From contig CAVUSX010000025.1 in assembly GCA_963744275.1 (NCBI GenBank), positions 186,001 through 250,000 of the forward strand: a DNA stretch of 64,000 bases, in the 5' to 3' direction. Position numbers and translations under genes: made by a program. The notes below the pieces were generated by a model. That model was not told where the DNA came from. It saw only the letters and a program-made list of their open reading frames with translations, and did not search any database. Source of the stretch: VAZQ01 sp963744275. GTDB lineage: Bacteria > Pseudomonadota > Alphaproteobacteria > Rhizobiales > Xanthobacteraceae. Of this stretch, positions 1 to 9,300 are shown one piece after another (position 1 is the stretch's first letter; every line of letters starts with the position of its first letter).

Positions 1-80
1 AGGTTGCGGCGCTTGCCGGTCCTCGCGTCCTTCTTGCGTGAATAGAGCCGGTATTCTCCGGTTTTCAGCTTGCGGATCAT
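1..80 (-). CDS. Small conserved basic protein, partial
   Basis: The gene is cut by the left edge of the window; only the first 26 or so codons are visible. They read MIRKLKTGEYRLYSRKKD, then a basic stretch with RTGKRRN. I recall short proteins of about 50 residues with this opening in Hyphomicrobiales, where they carry no assigned function. The ATG at 78-80 is the only good start. No signal peptide or membrane segment is seen. The identification rests on this N-terminal resemblance alone. Confidence 0.6.
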   Translation of the reverse strand, partial: MIRKLKTGEYRLYSRKKDARTGKRRN

Positions 81-176
81 CGGGTTTGTCTCCGATCCTG
101 CCGGCGGTGCAAAAGACACAACCCCGGCAGGTACGGCAGGTTCCTGGCAGCGAATGCCTGATCGAGGCCGCGAACC

Positions 177-773
177 TCAATAGCCGTTGTAGCCGCCGTT
201 GTAGTAACCGCGCGGCGGCTGCGGATAATAGGGTTGCTGGTAAGGCGGTGGGTAGGTGGGCGACGGGCGCTGCTCGTAGTAGCCGGGCGCGGCAGGTGGA
301 TATTCGCCGCTCCCCGCGGGAGCGCGTCGCTGGGTCATCAATTCACCCGACACCACGATCGTGGTCGCTTCCATGCCCTGTTGCTGGACCAGGGAATAGA
401 GCGTCGCGGCGTTGTCCGGGTGCAGCCTGATGCAGCCATGGGAGGCCGGGCCGCCGAGTTGGCTGATCTCGTAGCTGCCATGGATCGCGAAGCCGCCGTG
501 GAAGAAGATCGCGTGCGGCATCGGCGAATTGTAATATTCCTTGGAGAACCAGGTGGGCTCCATGCGCTGCGGATGAAAGGTGCCGCTCGGAGTACCCAGC
601 CCCGGTCGCCCGGTCGAAACGGCGAAGTGGTAGCGTGGCGAGCCGTCGACCGAGACCGTCATCTGCTGTGTGCTCTTGTCGACATTGATCAGCACATGGG
701 CGCCTGCCGCGGACACGAGCAGGATCGCGAGCACCGCGGCGAGCGGCGCGCACAGCCAGAACCGGAAACGCAT
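177..773 (-). CDS. L,D-transpeptidase (YkuD fold), exported
   Basis: A 198-residue protein with an N-terminal hydrophobic signal segment (residues about 5-25). The YkuD catalytic motif is complete: a histidine in AIHGSYEI near residue 98, then SHGCIRL with the nucleophilic cysteine near 114. Enzymes of this family make 3-3 peptidoglycan cross-links or attach proteins to peptidoglycan in the periplasm. The last 45 residues form a tail rich in Pro, Tyr, Gln and Gly, ending in repeated NGGYNGY-like units, probably an unstructured wall- or envelope-contacting extension. The ORF stands alone between small intergenic gaps. The family call is firm; whether it cross-links or anchors proteins cannot be told from sequence. 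Confidence 0.9.
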   Translation of the reverse strand: MRFRFWLCAPLAAVLAILLVSAAGAHVLINVDKSTQQMTVSVDGSPRYHFAVSTGRPGLGTPSGTFHPQRMEPTWFSKEYYNSPMPHAIFFHGGFAIHGSYEISQLGGPASHGCIRLHPDNAATLYSLVQQQGMEATTIVVSGELMTQRRAPAGSGEYPPAAPGYYEQRPSPTYPPPYQQPYYPQPPRGYYNGGYNGY

Positions 774-920
774 GGATGAACCCTCACTGCGGCCGGAGCG
801 CCGCTGCTAGCCCCTGAGACTTATGGCACGATTTTGTGGCGACGATTTGATGGTGGCAAGGGCTGAGGCTGCCAATACGCGGTAAGGTTGACGCGGTGTG
901 CGCATTTGTCCCGACCGGGC

Positions 921-1178
921 CTAATGCTTGCGCGCCTGCACCAGGTAGCCGACGATGGTGGTGTCGCCCAGCGACTTGCAGGCCTCCAGCCGATGCAGGC
1001 CTTCCACCAGCACCAGGCGTCCGCCGTCCTCCTGCCGGACCATGATGGGGGTCTGCTGGCCGACCTCGAGCATGTTGGCGGCGATCTCCTGCACCAAATC
1101 GGGCTTGAGGGTCGCGCGCCGCTTCACCGGCACGTAGATGTCCGCGATCGGGAAGCTCTCGCGTTTCATCATCGTCAT
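921..1178 (-). CDS. ParB N-terminal-like domain protein
   Basis: An 85-residue protein made almost entirely of a ParB/Srx-type N-terminal domain: an IADIYVPVKRR opening, QEIAANMLEVGQQTPIMVR in the middle and the LVEGLHRLEACKSLG box that resembles the ParB GERR-like region. It lacks the DNA-binding and dimerisation domains of chromosomal ParB, so it is not the segregation ParB. Domains of this type can bind or hydrolyse nucleotides, but the role here is unknown. An upstream in-frame ATG at 1226 would add 16 residues; I prefer 1178 because the domain starts right after it. Confidence 0.75.
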   Translation of the reverse strand: MTMMKRESFPIADIYVPVKRRATLKPDLVQEIAANMLEVGQQTPIMVRQEDGGRLVLVEGLHRLEACKSLGDTTIVGYLVQARKH

Positions 1179-1283
1179 GGCAGGCTCGCGAAATGAAGGC
1201 TCCGTCGCGCGGCCGCTCGCCGCCAAAATTGCATCCCTGGATATGAGCCCACTATGCGCTCGCGCGGCGAGGAACGCCAGGGA

Positions 1284-1835
1284 TCAACCGGCTTGGCCAA
1301 AGCCCGCGCGCTTCAGCCGCACGATGGCCTGATCGAGCGCGGAGAGGAAGCTCGAGCGGTCGCGGGCTGAGAACGCCTTCGGGCCGCTGGTGATCTCGCC
1401 GGCGCTGCGCAGCAAATCCATCAGGTTGCGGGTGGCGAGCGTCATGCCGATGGAGTCCTCGGTGAAGACCCGCCCGGTCGGCGCGATCGCCACGGCGCCG
1501 GCCTTTACGCAACGGCTGGCGAGCGGAATGTCGGCGGTGATCACGATGTCGCCGCGGATCGGGTTCTTCTTCGGTGCCGGGCCGGTTTCGGGCACAGGGC
1601 CGGCAGCGGCATTTCCGGAAACCTGCTCCACGATCCAATTGTCGGCCGCATCCATGCCTGCCGCCACCACCACGCGCTCGATCATGGGATCACGCGGCAC
1701 CGCGATCGGGCTGTTGCTCACCACCTTCACCTTGATCCCATGGCGCTCCGCCACCCGATAGACCTCGTTCTTCACCGGGCACGCATCGGCATCGACATAG
1801 ATGGTGATGGGATTGGAGGCGGCCGGGGAGGTCAT
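1284..1835 (-). CDS. YaiI/YqxD family protein (DUF188)
   Basis: A member of the conserved UPF0178/DUF188 family, marked by the opening ITIYVDADACPVKNEVYRVA and by the internal GDIVITADIPLASRCVKAG segment. The fold is related to PIN/NYN nucleases, with the DAD aspartates as possible metal ligands, but no activity is established for the family. Length (183 residues from the ATG at 1835) is usual except for a Pro/Gly/Ala-rich loop at about residues 75-90. A longer start at 1880 exists. It is followed downstream by the small ParB-like gene on the same strand. Confidence 0.88.
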   Translation of the reverse strand: MTSPAASNPITIYVDADACPVKNEVYRVAERHGIKVKVVSNSPIAVPRDPMIERVVVAAGMDAADNWIVEQVSGNAAAGPVPETGPAPKKNPIRGDIVITADIPLASRCVKAGAVAIAPTGRVFTEDSIGMTLATRNLMDLLRSAGEITSGPKAFSARDRSSFLSALDQAIVRLKRAGFGQAG

Positions 1836-1895
1836 GCGGACGGAATCATGCCGTGGAACGGCTCGTGGGAACTTCTCCAAGAGCCGGAAAGCAAG

Positions 1896-2378
1896 TCAAA
1901 GCGCGAAGCCGCGCGAGACGATGTCTTCCCAGGCATAGGGACAAGTCATGGAGAATTCTTCCGCGTCGAGTCCGGTCTCCCGCGCGGCTTCGAGGCGCGC
2001 CTTGCGATAAGCGCGAGCCATGGCTTCGGGAATCCGTGGTCTCAGCCCCGGATTGTCGGCGATGACATCCGCCAGCTCCAGCCGCTGCGTTTCGATCGAC
2101 AGGACCCAGCTGCGCGACCGCAGCCCCGGCTGGTGGTCCCATTTGAGCATGTGCAATATCAGCACACGCAGCGCGCTTTCGAGCTTGTTGAACTGTTCCC
2201 GCCGCAGCAACTCGATTTCCTCGGCCACGTTGTCCCGATCGACCGCGTCCCAGCGGCCCTCGCGCACGAGGCGGGCCTGCTCCAATGCCCAAGCATAGAG
2301 GTCGCGCTCATAGCCGGCGCCGGCCGCTTCTTCGGCTGGAACCAGATCGATTTCGCTGTCGGTGGGACGACCTGCCAT
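1896..2378 (-). CDS. DUF29 domain protein
   Basis: A 160-residue protein of the DUF29 family, recognised from YERDLYAWALEQARLVREG, the central NVAEEIELLRREQFNKLES helix and HMLKWDHQPGLRSRSW. The family is all-helical, abundant in cyanobacteria and some proteobacteria, and has no known function. There is no signal peptide or transmembrane segment. It lies just downstream of the HicB-like gene on the same strand. The start at 2378 is preferred because the conserved region begins about 20 residues in; an upstream ATG at 2390 is possible. Confidence 0.8.
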   Translation of the reverse strand: MAGRPTDSEIDLVPAEEAAGAGYERDLYAWALEQARLVREGRWDAVDRDNVAEEIELLRREQFNKLESALRVLILHMLKWDHQPGLRSRSWVLSIETQRLELADVIADNPGLRPRIPEAMARAYRKARLEAARETGLDAEEFSMTCPYAWEDIVSRGFAL

Positions 2379-2400
2379 AATGCTCCTCAAACAACTCAGA

Positions 2401-2712
2401 CTACACCCGCTGCACGAAGCTATCCACCGCCGCCTCTGCCTTCGCCCGGAACGGCACGGCGGTAATCAGCGCTTCGGTCGCGTCCTCTTGAAATTCAGCG
2501 TCGCCCCGCAACTCGTCGATGGTGCGCGGTTGTGGAAATTCGGAACCGGTCTGCTCGCACCAATCCTCGGCAGCGAATTCCAGGGCCTCTACCGCCCTCC
2601 GCATCGCTTCGTCGATTGTGTCGGCAGCCGTCACCACGCCCGGCACATCCGGAAACGAGACCCCGTAGCTGCTGTCAGCATCCTTATGAATGAGAGCGAT
2701 GTAATGCGGCAA
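2401..2712 (-). CDS. HicB-like antitoxin domain protein, no HicA partner
   Basis: A protein of about 103 residues with the HicB N-terminal fold: YIALIHKDADSSYGVSFPD, PGVVTAADTIDEA and a helix with EALEFAAEDW. In HicAB modules HicB neutralises the HicA mRNA interferase, but no HicA-like ORF flanks this gene, so it is an orphan or a HicB-like regulator. The start is probably a TTG at 2710-2712, directly after the uvrD stop at 2714-2716; no ATG fits the domain. The tight spacing suggests co-transcription with uvrD. No C-terminal HTH or RHH DNA-binding domain is evident. Confidence 0.7.
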   Translation of the reverse strand: MPHYIALIHKDADSSYGVSFPDVPGVVTAADTIDEAMRRAVEALEFAAEDWCEQTGSEFPQPRTIDELRGDAEFQEDATEALITAVPFRAKAEAAVDSFVQRV

Positions 2713-2713
2713 G

Positions 2714-5269
2714 CTACACCCGCTCCAAGAAGCTATCCACCACGCGCTTTTCGCCCGCCTGGTCGAACTGGACGGAGAGCTTGTTGCCGTCGACCGCGGT
2801 GACGTTGCCGTTGCCGAACTTGAGGTGGAACACGCGGTCGCCGATCGCGAAGGCAGAGGCCGGGCCGCTCGAGCGCGCGACCAGCTCGCCCTCGATGGTG
2901 AGCGGGGAGGGGCGCCGGGTCGAGCGCGCCTGCGCGCCACCGCGCGCGTGCCGCCCGGGCTCCTCCGGGGCGTGGGAATCGGGGTCGAAGTCCGGCGCTT
3001 CCTCGAAACCGCCGCCGCGCCGCTGCGCGCGCTGCCAGCCGGGGGTGCCGTAGTTCGAGCCGAAATGGGTCATCTCGTCGAAGCGCGAGGCGCCGTATCC
3101 GCCATAGCCCCCGAAGCCGCCGCGGGATTCCGTCACCTCGACGCTGCCCTCGGGCAGCTCGTCGAGGAAGCGCGAGGGAATGTTGCTCTGCCACTGCCCG
3201 TGCATGCGCCGGTTGGTGGCGAAATAGATTTTGGCACGGCGGCGCGCGCGCGTGATCCCGACATGGGCGAGGCGGCGCTCCTCCTCGAGCCCGGCGCGGC
3301 CCTGGTCGTCCAAGGTCCGCTGATGCGGGAACAGGCCTTCCTCCCAGCCGGGCAGGAACACGGTGTCGAACTCCAGGCCCTTGGCGGAATGCAGGGTCAT
3401 CACCGACACGGCCTCGCCGTTCTCGCTCTTGTCGGTGTCCATGACCAGGCTGATATGCTCGAGGAAACCTTGCAGGTTCTCGAACTCCTCCATGGAGCGG
3501 ATCAGCTCCTTCAGATTTTCGAGCCGCCCGGCGGCGTCGGCGCTGCGGTCCTTCTGCCACATCTCGGTATAGCCGGACTCGTCGAGCACGATCTCGGTGA
3601 GCTCGGTGTGGGGGAGCGCATCCTTCTGGGCGCGCCAGCGGTCGAACGCCGCCACCAGGTCGCGCAGCGCGCCACGCGGGCGCGGCTTGAGCTCGTCGGT
3701 CTCGATCAAGGCGCGTGTCGCCTGCATCAGGGAAACGCGGCGCCGGCGCGCATGCTCGTGCAGCAGCTTCACGGTGGCGTCGCCGAGCCCGCGCTTGGGC
3801 ACGTTGACGATGCGCTCGAAGGCGAGGTCGTCGGCGGGCTGGGCGATGAGACGCAGATAGGCGAGCGCATCGCGGATTTCCTGGCGCTCGTAGAAGCGCG
3901 GGCCGCCGATCACCCGATAGGGCAGGCCGAGCGTGACGAAGCGGTCCTCGAACTCGCGCATCTGGAACGAGGCCCGCACCAGGATCGCGATCTCGTCCAG
4001 GCGGTGGCCGCCGCGCTGCAGCTCCTCGATCTCCTCGCCGATGGCGCGGGCCTCCTCCTCGGAGTCCCAGGAGCCGGTGACCGTGACCTTCTCGCCCGGC
4101 ACGTCCTCGGTGCGCAGCGTCTTGCCGAGACGGCCTTCGTTGTGGGCGATCAGATGGGAGGCGGCGGCCAGGATATGGGCGGTCGAGCGATAGTTGCGCT
4201 CGAGCCGGATCACCTTGGCGCCCGGAAAGTCGTGCTCGAAGCGCAGGATGTTGTCCACCTCCGCGCCGCGCCAGCCATAGATCGACTGGTCGTCATCGCC
4301 CACGCAACAGATGTTCTTGAGGGTGCGGGGCGGGGGGGCCGGGGTGGTTGCAGCGGGCTCTTGATCCATATCGTGAGGTTGATCCTCATCCTGAGGAGCC
4401 GCGCTTGGCGCGGTGTCTCGAAGGACGAGGCCGGTGCTCTGTCCCAACAGCCGCAGCCAGAGATACTGCGCCACGTTGGTGTCCTGGTACTCGTCCACCA
4501 GGATGTACTTGAAGCGCGCCTGATACTGGCGCAGCACCTCGGGCTGGGTGCGGAACAGGCGGATGCATTCGAGCAGGAGATCGCCGAAATCGGCGGCATT
4601 GAGCACCTTCAGCCGCTCCTGATAGGCGACGTAAAGCTTCCGGCCTTTGCCGTTGGCGAAGCTGGCGCCTTCGCCGGCCGGCACCTGCTCGGGCGCGAGC
4701 CCGCGGTTCTTCCAGCTGTCGATCAGCCCGGCCAGCATCCGGGCCGGCCAGCGCTTCTCGTCGATGTCCTCGGCTTCGAGAATTTGCCGCATCAGCCTGA
4801 TCTGGTCGTCGGTGTCCAGAATGGTGAAGTCGGGCTTGAGTCCGACCAGCTCGGCGTGCCGGCGCAGAATTTTCACGCCGATCGAATGAAACGTGCCGAG
4901 CCACGGCATCCCCTCGACAATCTGCCCCACCATGGCGCCGACGCGAAGCTTCATCTCGCGCGCCGCCTTGTTGGTGAAGGTGACCGACAGGATCTCCGAG
5001 GGCCGCGCCCGTCCGGTCGCCAGGATGTGGGCGATCCGGGTGGTCAGGACGCGCGTCTTGCCGGTGCCGGCGCCGGCCAGGACCAGCACCGGACCGTCGA
5101 GGGTTTCGACCGCCGCGCGCTGCTCGGGATTGAGATCGGCGAGATAGGGCGCCGCTGCGGCACGCGCCCGCGCGGCGATCCCGCCGGGTTGAGGAACCGG
5201 CGGCAAAGCATTGAAATCGCGCGACGTGTGGGTCGGCTCGGCCATCTTCAATCGGGTCTTCGGGTTCAT
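2714..5269 (-). CDS. uvrD: ATP-dependent DNA helicase, UvrD/PcrA type
   Basis: A superfamily 1A 3'-5' helicase of about 850 residues, used in excision repair and for removing RecA. All the hallmark motifs are present: Walker A AGAGTGKTRVLTTRI, DEYQDTN, GDDDQSIYGWRGA, ERNYRS, TLHSAKGLEF and HVGITRARRR. The C-terminal region has a Gly/Tyr-rich linker and ends with a small beta domain (FHLKFGNGNVTAVDGN) typical of PcrA/UvrD. An extra Pro/Ala/Asp-rich insert of about 40 residues sits just before the GDDDQSIYG motif and coincides with a palindromic repeat at 4384-4430. The start is ambiguous between 5293, 5269 and 5245; I chose 5269 because a purine-rich site lies just upstream. Confidence 0.93.
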   Translation of the reverse strand: MNPKTRLKMAEPTHTSRDFNALPPVPQPGGIAARARAAAAPYLADLNPEQRAAVETLDGPVLVLAGAGTGKTRVLTTRIAHILATGRARPSEILSVTFTNKAAREMKLRVGAMVGQIVEGMPWLGTFHSIGVKILRRHAELVGLKPDFTILDTDDQIRLMRQILEAEDIDEKRWPARMLAGLIDSWKNRGLAPEQVPAGEGASFANGKGRKLYVAYQERLKVLNAADFGDLLLECIRLFRTQPEVLRQYQARFKYILVDEYQDTNVAQYLWLRLLGQSTGLVLRDTAPSAAPQDEDQPHDMDQEPAATTPAPPPRTLKNICCVGDDDQSIYGWRGAEVDNILRFEHDFPGAKVIRLERNYRSTAHILAAASHLIAHNEGRLGKTLRTEDVPGEKVTVTGSWDSEEEARAIGEEIEELQRGGHRLDEIAILVRASFQMREFEDRFVTLGLPYRVIGGPRFYERQEIRDALAYLRLIAQPADDLAFERIVNVPKRGLGDATVKLLHEHARRRRVSLMQATRALIETDELKPRPRGALRDLVAAFDRWRAQKDALPHTELTEIVLDESGYTEMWQKDRSADAAGRLENLKELIRSMEEFENLQGFLEHISLVMDTDKSENGEAVSVMTLHSAKGLEFDTVFLPGWEEGLFPHQRTLDDQGRAGLEEERRLAHVGITRARRRAKIYFATNRRMHGQWQSNIPSRFLDELPEGSVEVTESRGGFGGYGGYGASRFDEMTHFGSNYGTPGWQRAQRRGGGFEEAPDFDPDSHAPEEPGRHARGGAQARSTRRPSPLTIEGELVARSSGPASAFAIGDRVFHLKFGNGNVTAVDGNKLSVQFDQAGEKRVVDSFLERV
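4384..4430. repeat. Palindromic repeat element inside uvrD
   Basis: An imperfect inverted repeat: CCTCATCCT at the left end against AGGACGAGG at the right, with an inner GCCGCGC / GCGCGGT stem. The consensus resembles an intergenic palindrome that I recall as common in Bradyrhizobium and Rhodopseudomonas genomes. Here it lies within the uvrD reading frame without breaking it and encodes part of a low-complexity insert between helicase motifs. Confidence 0.6.
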
Positions 5270-5406
5270 GCCTCGCCGGCCATCGGCGGGCAAATCTCAG
5301 ATCAAAGATGGCACTCGACGGGCCGCAGCGCCACCGGGGAGACCTTCCGGGTCGGTGCGGAAGCCCCTTTTCATTCCGGATTGCGGCTGCGATCGCCGCC
5401 GCGAGC

Positions 5407-5916
5407 TTATGACCGGCGGGACATCGCGATGCGGCGGCCGGCCGCTTCCGGCACCGGCAGCTTGGCATGGGCGGCCTTCATCCGGGCCAGGCCGGTGGCG
5501 ACGCCGGACGGGAAGGCGGCGGTCTTGCCCGCCCCCATGTCGACGTGCAGCGCCATGTTCTCGGAGGTCGCGGACACCCAGCCGTCGGCGGCGTGGAACA
5601 GTTGCTCGAAGAAATGCATGCGCTTGGCGTCGTAATCGAGCAGCTGAAACGTCACCCGCACCGGCTCGTCCACATGCAGCTCGCGCAAATAGCGCACATG
5701 CACCTCGGCGGTGAACCAGGACTGCCGGCGCGACTTCACATAGTCGGCGCCGCAACCCAGCAGCTCGAGCACCTCGTCCACCGCCCGGTCGAACAGCACG
5801 TTGTAATAGGCCATGTTGAGATGGCCGTTGTAGTCGATCCAAGCCGGCTCGACCCGCATCACCGAGGAGACGAACGGGGCGAAGAATACCGGTTCAAAGT
5901 CGACGCGATCGAGCAT
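5407..5916 (-). CDS. Hotdog-fold acyl-CoA thioesterase
   Basis: A 169-residue protein of the 4-hydroxybenzoyl-CoA thioesterase-like hotdog family. The signature is WIDYNGHLNMAYYNVLFDRA, with the catalytic-region aspartate and the long hotdog helix, followed by FTAEVHVRYLRELHVDEPV and the strand around ENMALHVDM. It probably hydrolyses an acyl-CoA or acyl-ACP thioester in the cytoplasm; the substrate cannot be read from sequence. The gene is monocistronic, upstream of uvrD on the same strand. A second in-frame Met after about 19 residues is an alternative start. Confidence 0.82.
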   Translation of the reverse strand: MLDRVDFEPVFFAPFVSSVMRVEPAWIDYNGHLNMAYYNVLFDRAVDEVLELLGCGADYVKSRRQSWFTAEVHVRYLRELHVDEPVRVTFQLLDYDAKRMHFFEQLFHAADGWVSATSENMALHVDMGAGKTAAFPSGVATGLARMKAAHAKLPVPEAAGRRIAMSRRS

Positions 5917-6032
5917 GGGATCATCCCGGGCTGGAGCAGCTTATTCCGCCCGAGGTCGGCACCGGATGCAAGCAAAAGTTACCTCGGAATCGTGCCGGCC
6001 GGACGACCGGCCGTCGCAAGGTCGCCGGCGTC

Positions 6033-6281
6033 TTAACGCGTGTGGTGAAAACAAGCTCGCTGCCGGCGCGCCGAGCCCCAGTAGTGCGGTACCGACATAG
6101 ATTTGCCGTCAACGACCGGCATGAGCGGGTTGCGCCAGCCCCCGGGCAGGGCCACGTAAGGCCGCAGTGACCGCCATCCGGTAAGGTAAACGGGCGGCCA
6201 CGATGGCGGGGCCGGGATGGCCGTGCGATGAGAATCGTGCTCATTTGATTCGGTGCTCGGGTGTTCGGAAGGCCCGCTCAT
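6033..6281 (-). CDS. Possible small hypothetical protein
   Basis: An 82-residue open frame in the otherwise empty 5917-6385 gap. The C-terminal half (GWRSLRPYVALPGGWRNPLM and VVDGKSMSVPHYWGS) has ordinary amino-acid usage, unlike most antisense frames here. I do not recognise it, and there is no clear domain, signal peptide or ribosome site. It could equally be non-coding. Short degenerate repeats of a CAGTTTCGGA-like unit lie just beyond it at about 6310-6365. Confidence 0.28.
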   Translation of the reverse strand: MSGPSEHPSTESNEHDSHRTAIPAPPSWPPVYLTGWRSLRPYVALPGGWRNPLMPVVDGKSMSVPHYWGSARRQRACFHHTR

Positions 6282-6385
6282 CCGGCGGGGCGCGTTGATC
6301 CGGAAACAGTTGCAGGATCAGTTTCGGAGCTGGTTTCGGAAGCAGTTTCGAGTGCACTTTCGATGTCACTTGGGGTGGAGACGGC

Positions 6386-9300
6386 GTGCAGACGGCGCTG
6401 CTGAGTGCTGGCATTGCAATCATTCTGGCGCTGGTCACGGCGCTGGTGGGGCCTTTCTTCGTCGATTGGGGAAGCTACCGGACCGAGTTCGAGACCGAGG
6501 TCGCTCGCCTCACCGGGCTCGAGGTCCGGGTGGCCGGCCCGATCGACGTCCGCCTCCTGCCGACCCCGACATTGACCTTGCAGCAGATCGAGCTTGGCCG
6601 TCCGGGCGATCCGGCCAAGACGCGCGCACGGGCGCTGCGAATCGAATTCGCCTTGAGCGATCTGTTGCGCGGCGTATTGCGGGCCCCGGACCTCAGACTG
6701 CAGGGGCCCGAGCTCACCCTGAGCCTCGATCCATCCGGGCGGGTGGTTTGGTCGGCCCCCACGATCGGGCTCGCTCCCGACGCGGTCTCGATCGAGCATC
6801 TCGAGATCGAGGATGGCCATGCGACCCTCACCGACGCGGCCAGCGGCGCGCGCCTGTCGCTGGAACAGGTCGAATTCACCGGCCAGGTGCGCTCGCTGCT
6901 CGGTCCCGTCAAAGGCGAAGGATCGTTCGCCATCGCGGGGCAGCACTATCCGTTTCAATTGTCGGTCAACCGCCCGGCCGACGATGGCGGCGTCAAGGTG
7001 CGGCTGAACGTGGCGCCCATCGACCATCCCGGCACCTTCGACCTCGACGGCTCGATCTGGGTCGAGAAGGGCCTGCCGCGTTTTGAAGGCACGCTGCAGC
7101 TGACGCGTCCGGTGGGCCGCGGCCCGGATGGCATCATCGAATCCTGGCGCCTCGCCAGCCATGTCCGTGCCGATGGGGCGGCGGCGTTGCTGGAGCAGGT
7201 CGAGCTGCAATACGGCCCCGACGACCGGGCCGTCAGATTCAAGGGCGACGCCAAGCTGTCGTTCGGCGCCAAGCCGGAGCTGGTTGCGACCCTGTCGGCG
7301 CCGCAGATCGACATCGACCGGATTCTGGCCTTGCCGGCCCCGGCCGGGCGCCATCCGCTCGTCGCCATCAGGACCTTGGCCGAATTATTGGTCCGGTCGC
7401 CGCGCCTGCCGGTTGCCGTGAAGCTCGGGATCAGCGTCGAGACGGTGACCCTCGCCGGCGCGATGCTGCAACGCGTGGGCGGCGACCTGCGATCCGAGGG
7501 CGACACGTGGAACATCGACAATTTCGCCTTGCGGGCGCCCGGCCTCACTCAGGTGGCGTTCAGCGGTCGACCTCGGGGCGAGCCCCGAGGGGGTCGCGTT
7601 CAACGGTGCGACCAAGATCGAATCCGCCGATCCGCAGGCGCTGATCGGCTGGCTCGCGGATCGCCCCAACGGGCAGGCCGCGGCCTCGGGGGCGGTGCGG
7701 CTCACCAGCGATGTCGCGCTCGGCGGCGGCAAGATCGCGCTCGAGCGGGTGCAGGCGGAGCTCGACCGCACCAAGGTCGAAGGCCGTCTCGACTATGCTT
7801 GGCCGGACGGTGACCGGCCGGCCAAGCTCAACGCGGTGCTGCGCGCTCCCGAATTGGATTTCGATCGCGCGCAATCGCTCGTGCTCGCGAGCCTCGGGCA
7901 GCCGTTCGACTGGCCGCGCGAGGGCACGCTGGCGATCGATATCGGGCGGACCACGGTCGGCGGAGTCGAGGCGAAGGACATTGCGGTCCAGATGCGCCGC
8001 GATACCGGCGGTCTCGACATCGAACGTCTGGCCATCGGCAATATCGGCGGCGCCAAGCTCACGGTCAGCGGCCGCGTCGACACGCACGAATCGGCGCCGC
8101 ACGGCACCCTGGCTCTCGACCTCGAAGCGCGCAGCCTCGACGGCATGGCGGCGCTGGCCGGGAAATTCTCAGGCCCGGTCGCGGATCGAATCCGCCGCAT
8201 CGCCAGCCGCGCCGTCCCGCTCAAGCTGCATACGACGCTTGCGCTCGACCGGGATGCCGCCGGCGCGTCCGGCAACTCGACCTCGGCCAAGATCAAGCTG
8301 CAAGGCACCGCCGGCGTGCTCCGTCTCGATCTGCAGGGCGACGCGGGTGGCAGCCCCTTGGCATCCGCCGATCTGGCGCAGCTCGGCTCGACCAAGATCC
8401 ATCTGACGGGGGTCATCGATACCAGCGAGGGCGGCGCGCTGGTCGACATGCTCGGGCTCGATCGCCTCATCACGGTCGGGCAACGTTCGGGGCGGCTCGC
8501 GCTCGAGCTGAACGGGCCGCTCGATGGCGACTTGGTGGTCAAAGGCACGCTCATCGCCGGCGGACTCGATGTTTCGGCGAACGGAACTCTCCATCCCGCG
8601 GGCGAACGCGGAGCGACGGCCCAAGTCGCGCTGCGGGCCGCCGTCGCCGATGTGATTCCGCTGCGGTCTGCCACCGTCCAGCCGCCCTGGTCCGCGCTGA
8701 CGGCGCATCTTGGGCTCGCGGATGGCACGGTCACTCTTGCCGACCTCGACGGCACGCTGGCGGGCGTCGGGATCAAGGGCGAGCTCGGCCTCGGGATGGC
8801 GGCAGAGCCGATGCGGCTGAATGGCGACATCACGGTCGCGGCATTGGATTTGCCGGCCGCGATCGGGGCGGCGATCGGATTTCCGCGCCAGAGCGGAAAT
8901 GGCAATGGCGCCTGGCCGGCCGACCCGTTCGAAACCGGCCTCTTGGGCACCGTGAGCGGTCAGATCAAGATCACGGCCGCTCAGGTCGCGCTCACCTCGA
9001 AGCTCAGCGCCCGCGACCTGCATGCCGTCCTCGATTTCAATCCGTCCGAGCTCGCGGTCGCCGATATCGATGGCGCGCTGGCCGGCGGGCGAATCGGTGG
9101 GGACTTCGGTTTTGAACGCGGCGATGAGGGCGTACGGGCGCACGGCCGTTTCAGGCTGGCCGGCGTCGATGCCGCCGAATTGCTCGGGGGCGGCGCCAGG
9201 GCCCCATTGTCCGGCAAGCTGACGGCCGATCTCGATCTCGCCGGCAGCGGACGCAGCCCGATCGCGTTGGTGGGCTCACTCGAGGGGCACGGAACATTCG

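Noticed and set aside
2825..5635. 936-residue plus-strand open frame
   Set aside because: It is antisense to uvrD, whose minus-strand protein has every helicase motif; long antisense frames are common at this GC content.
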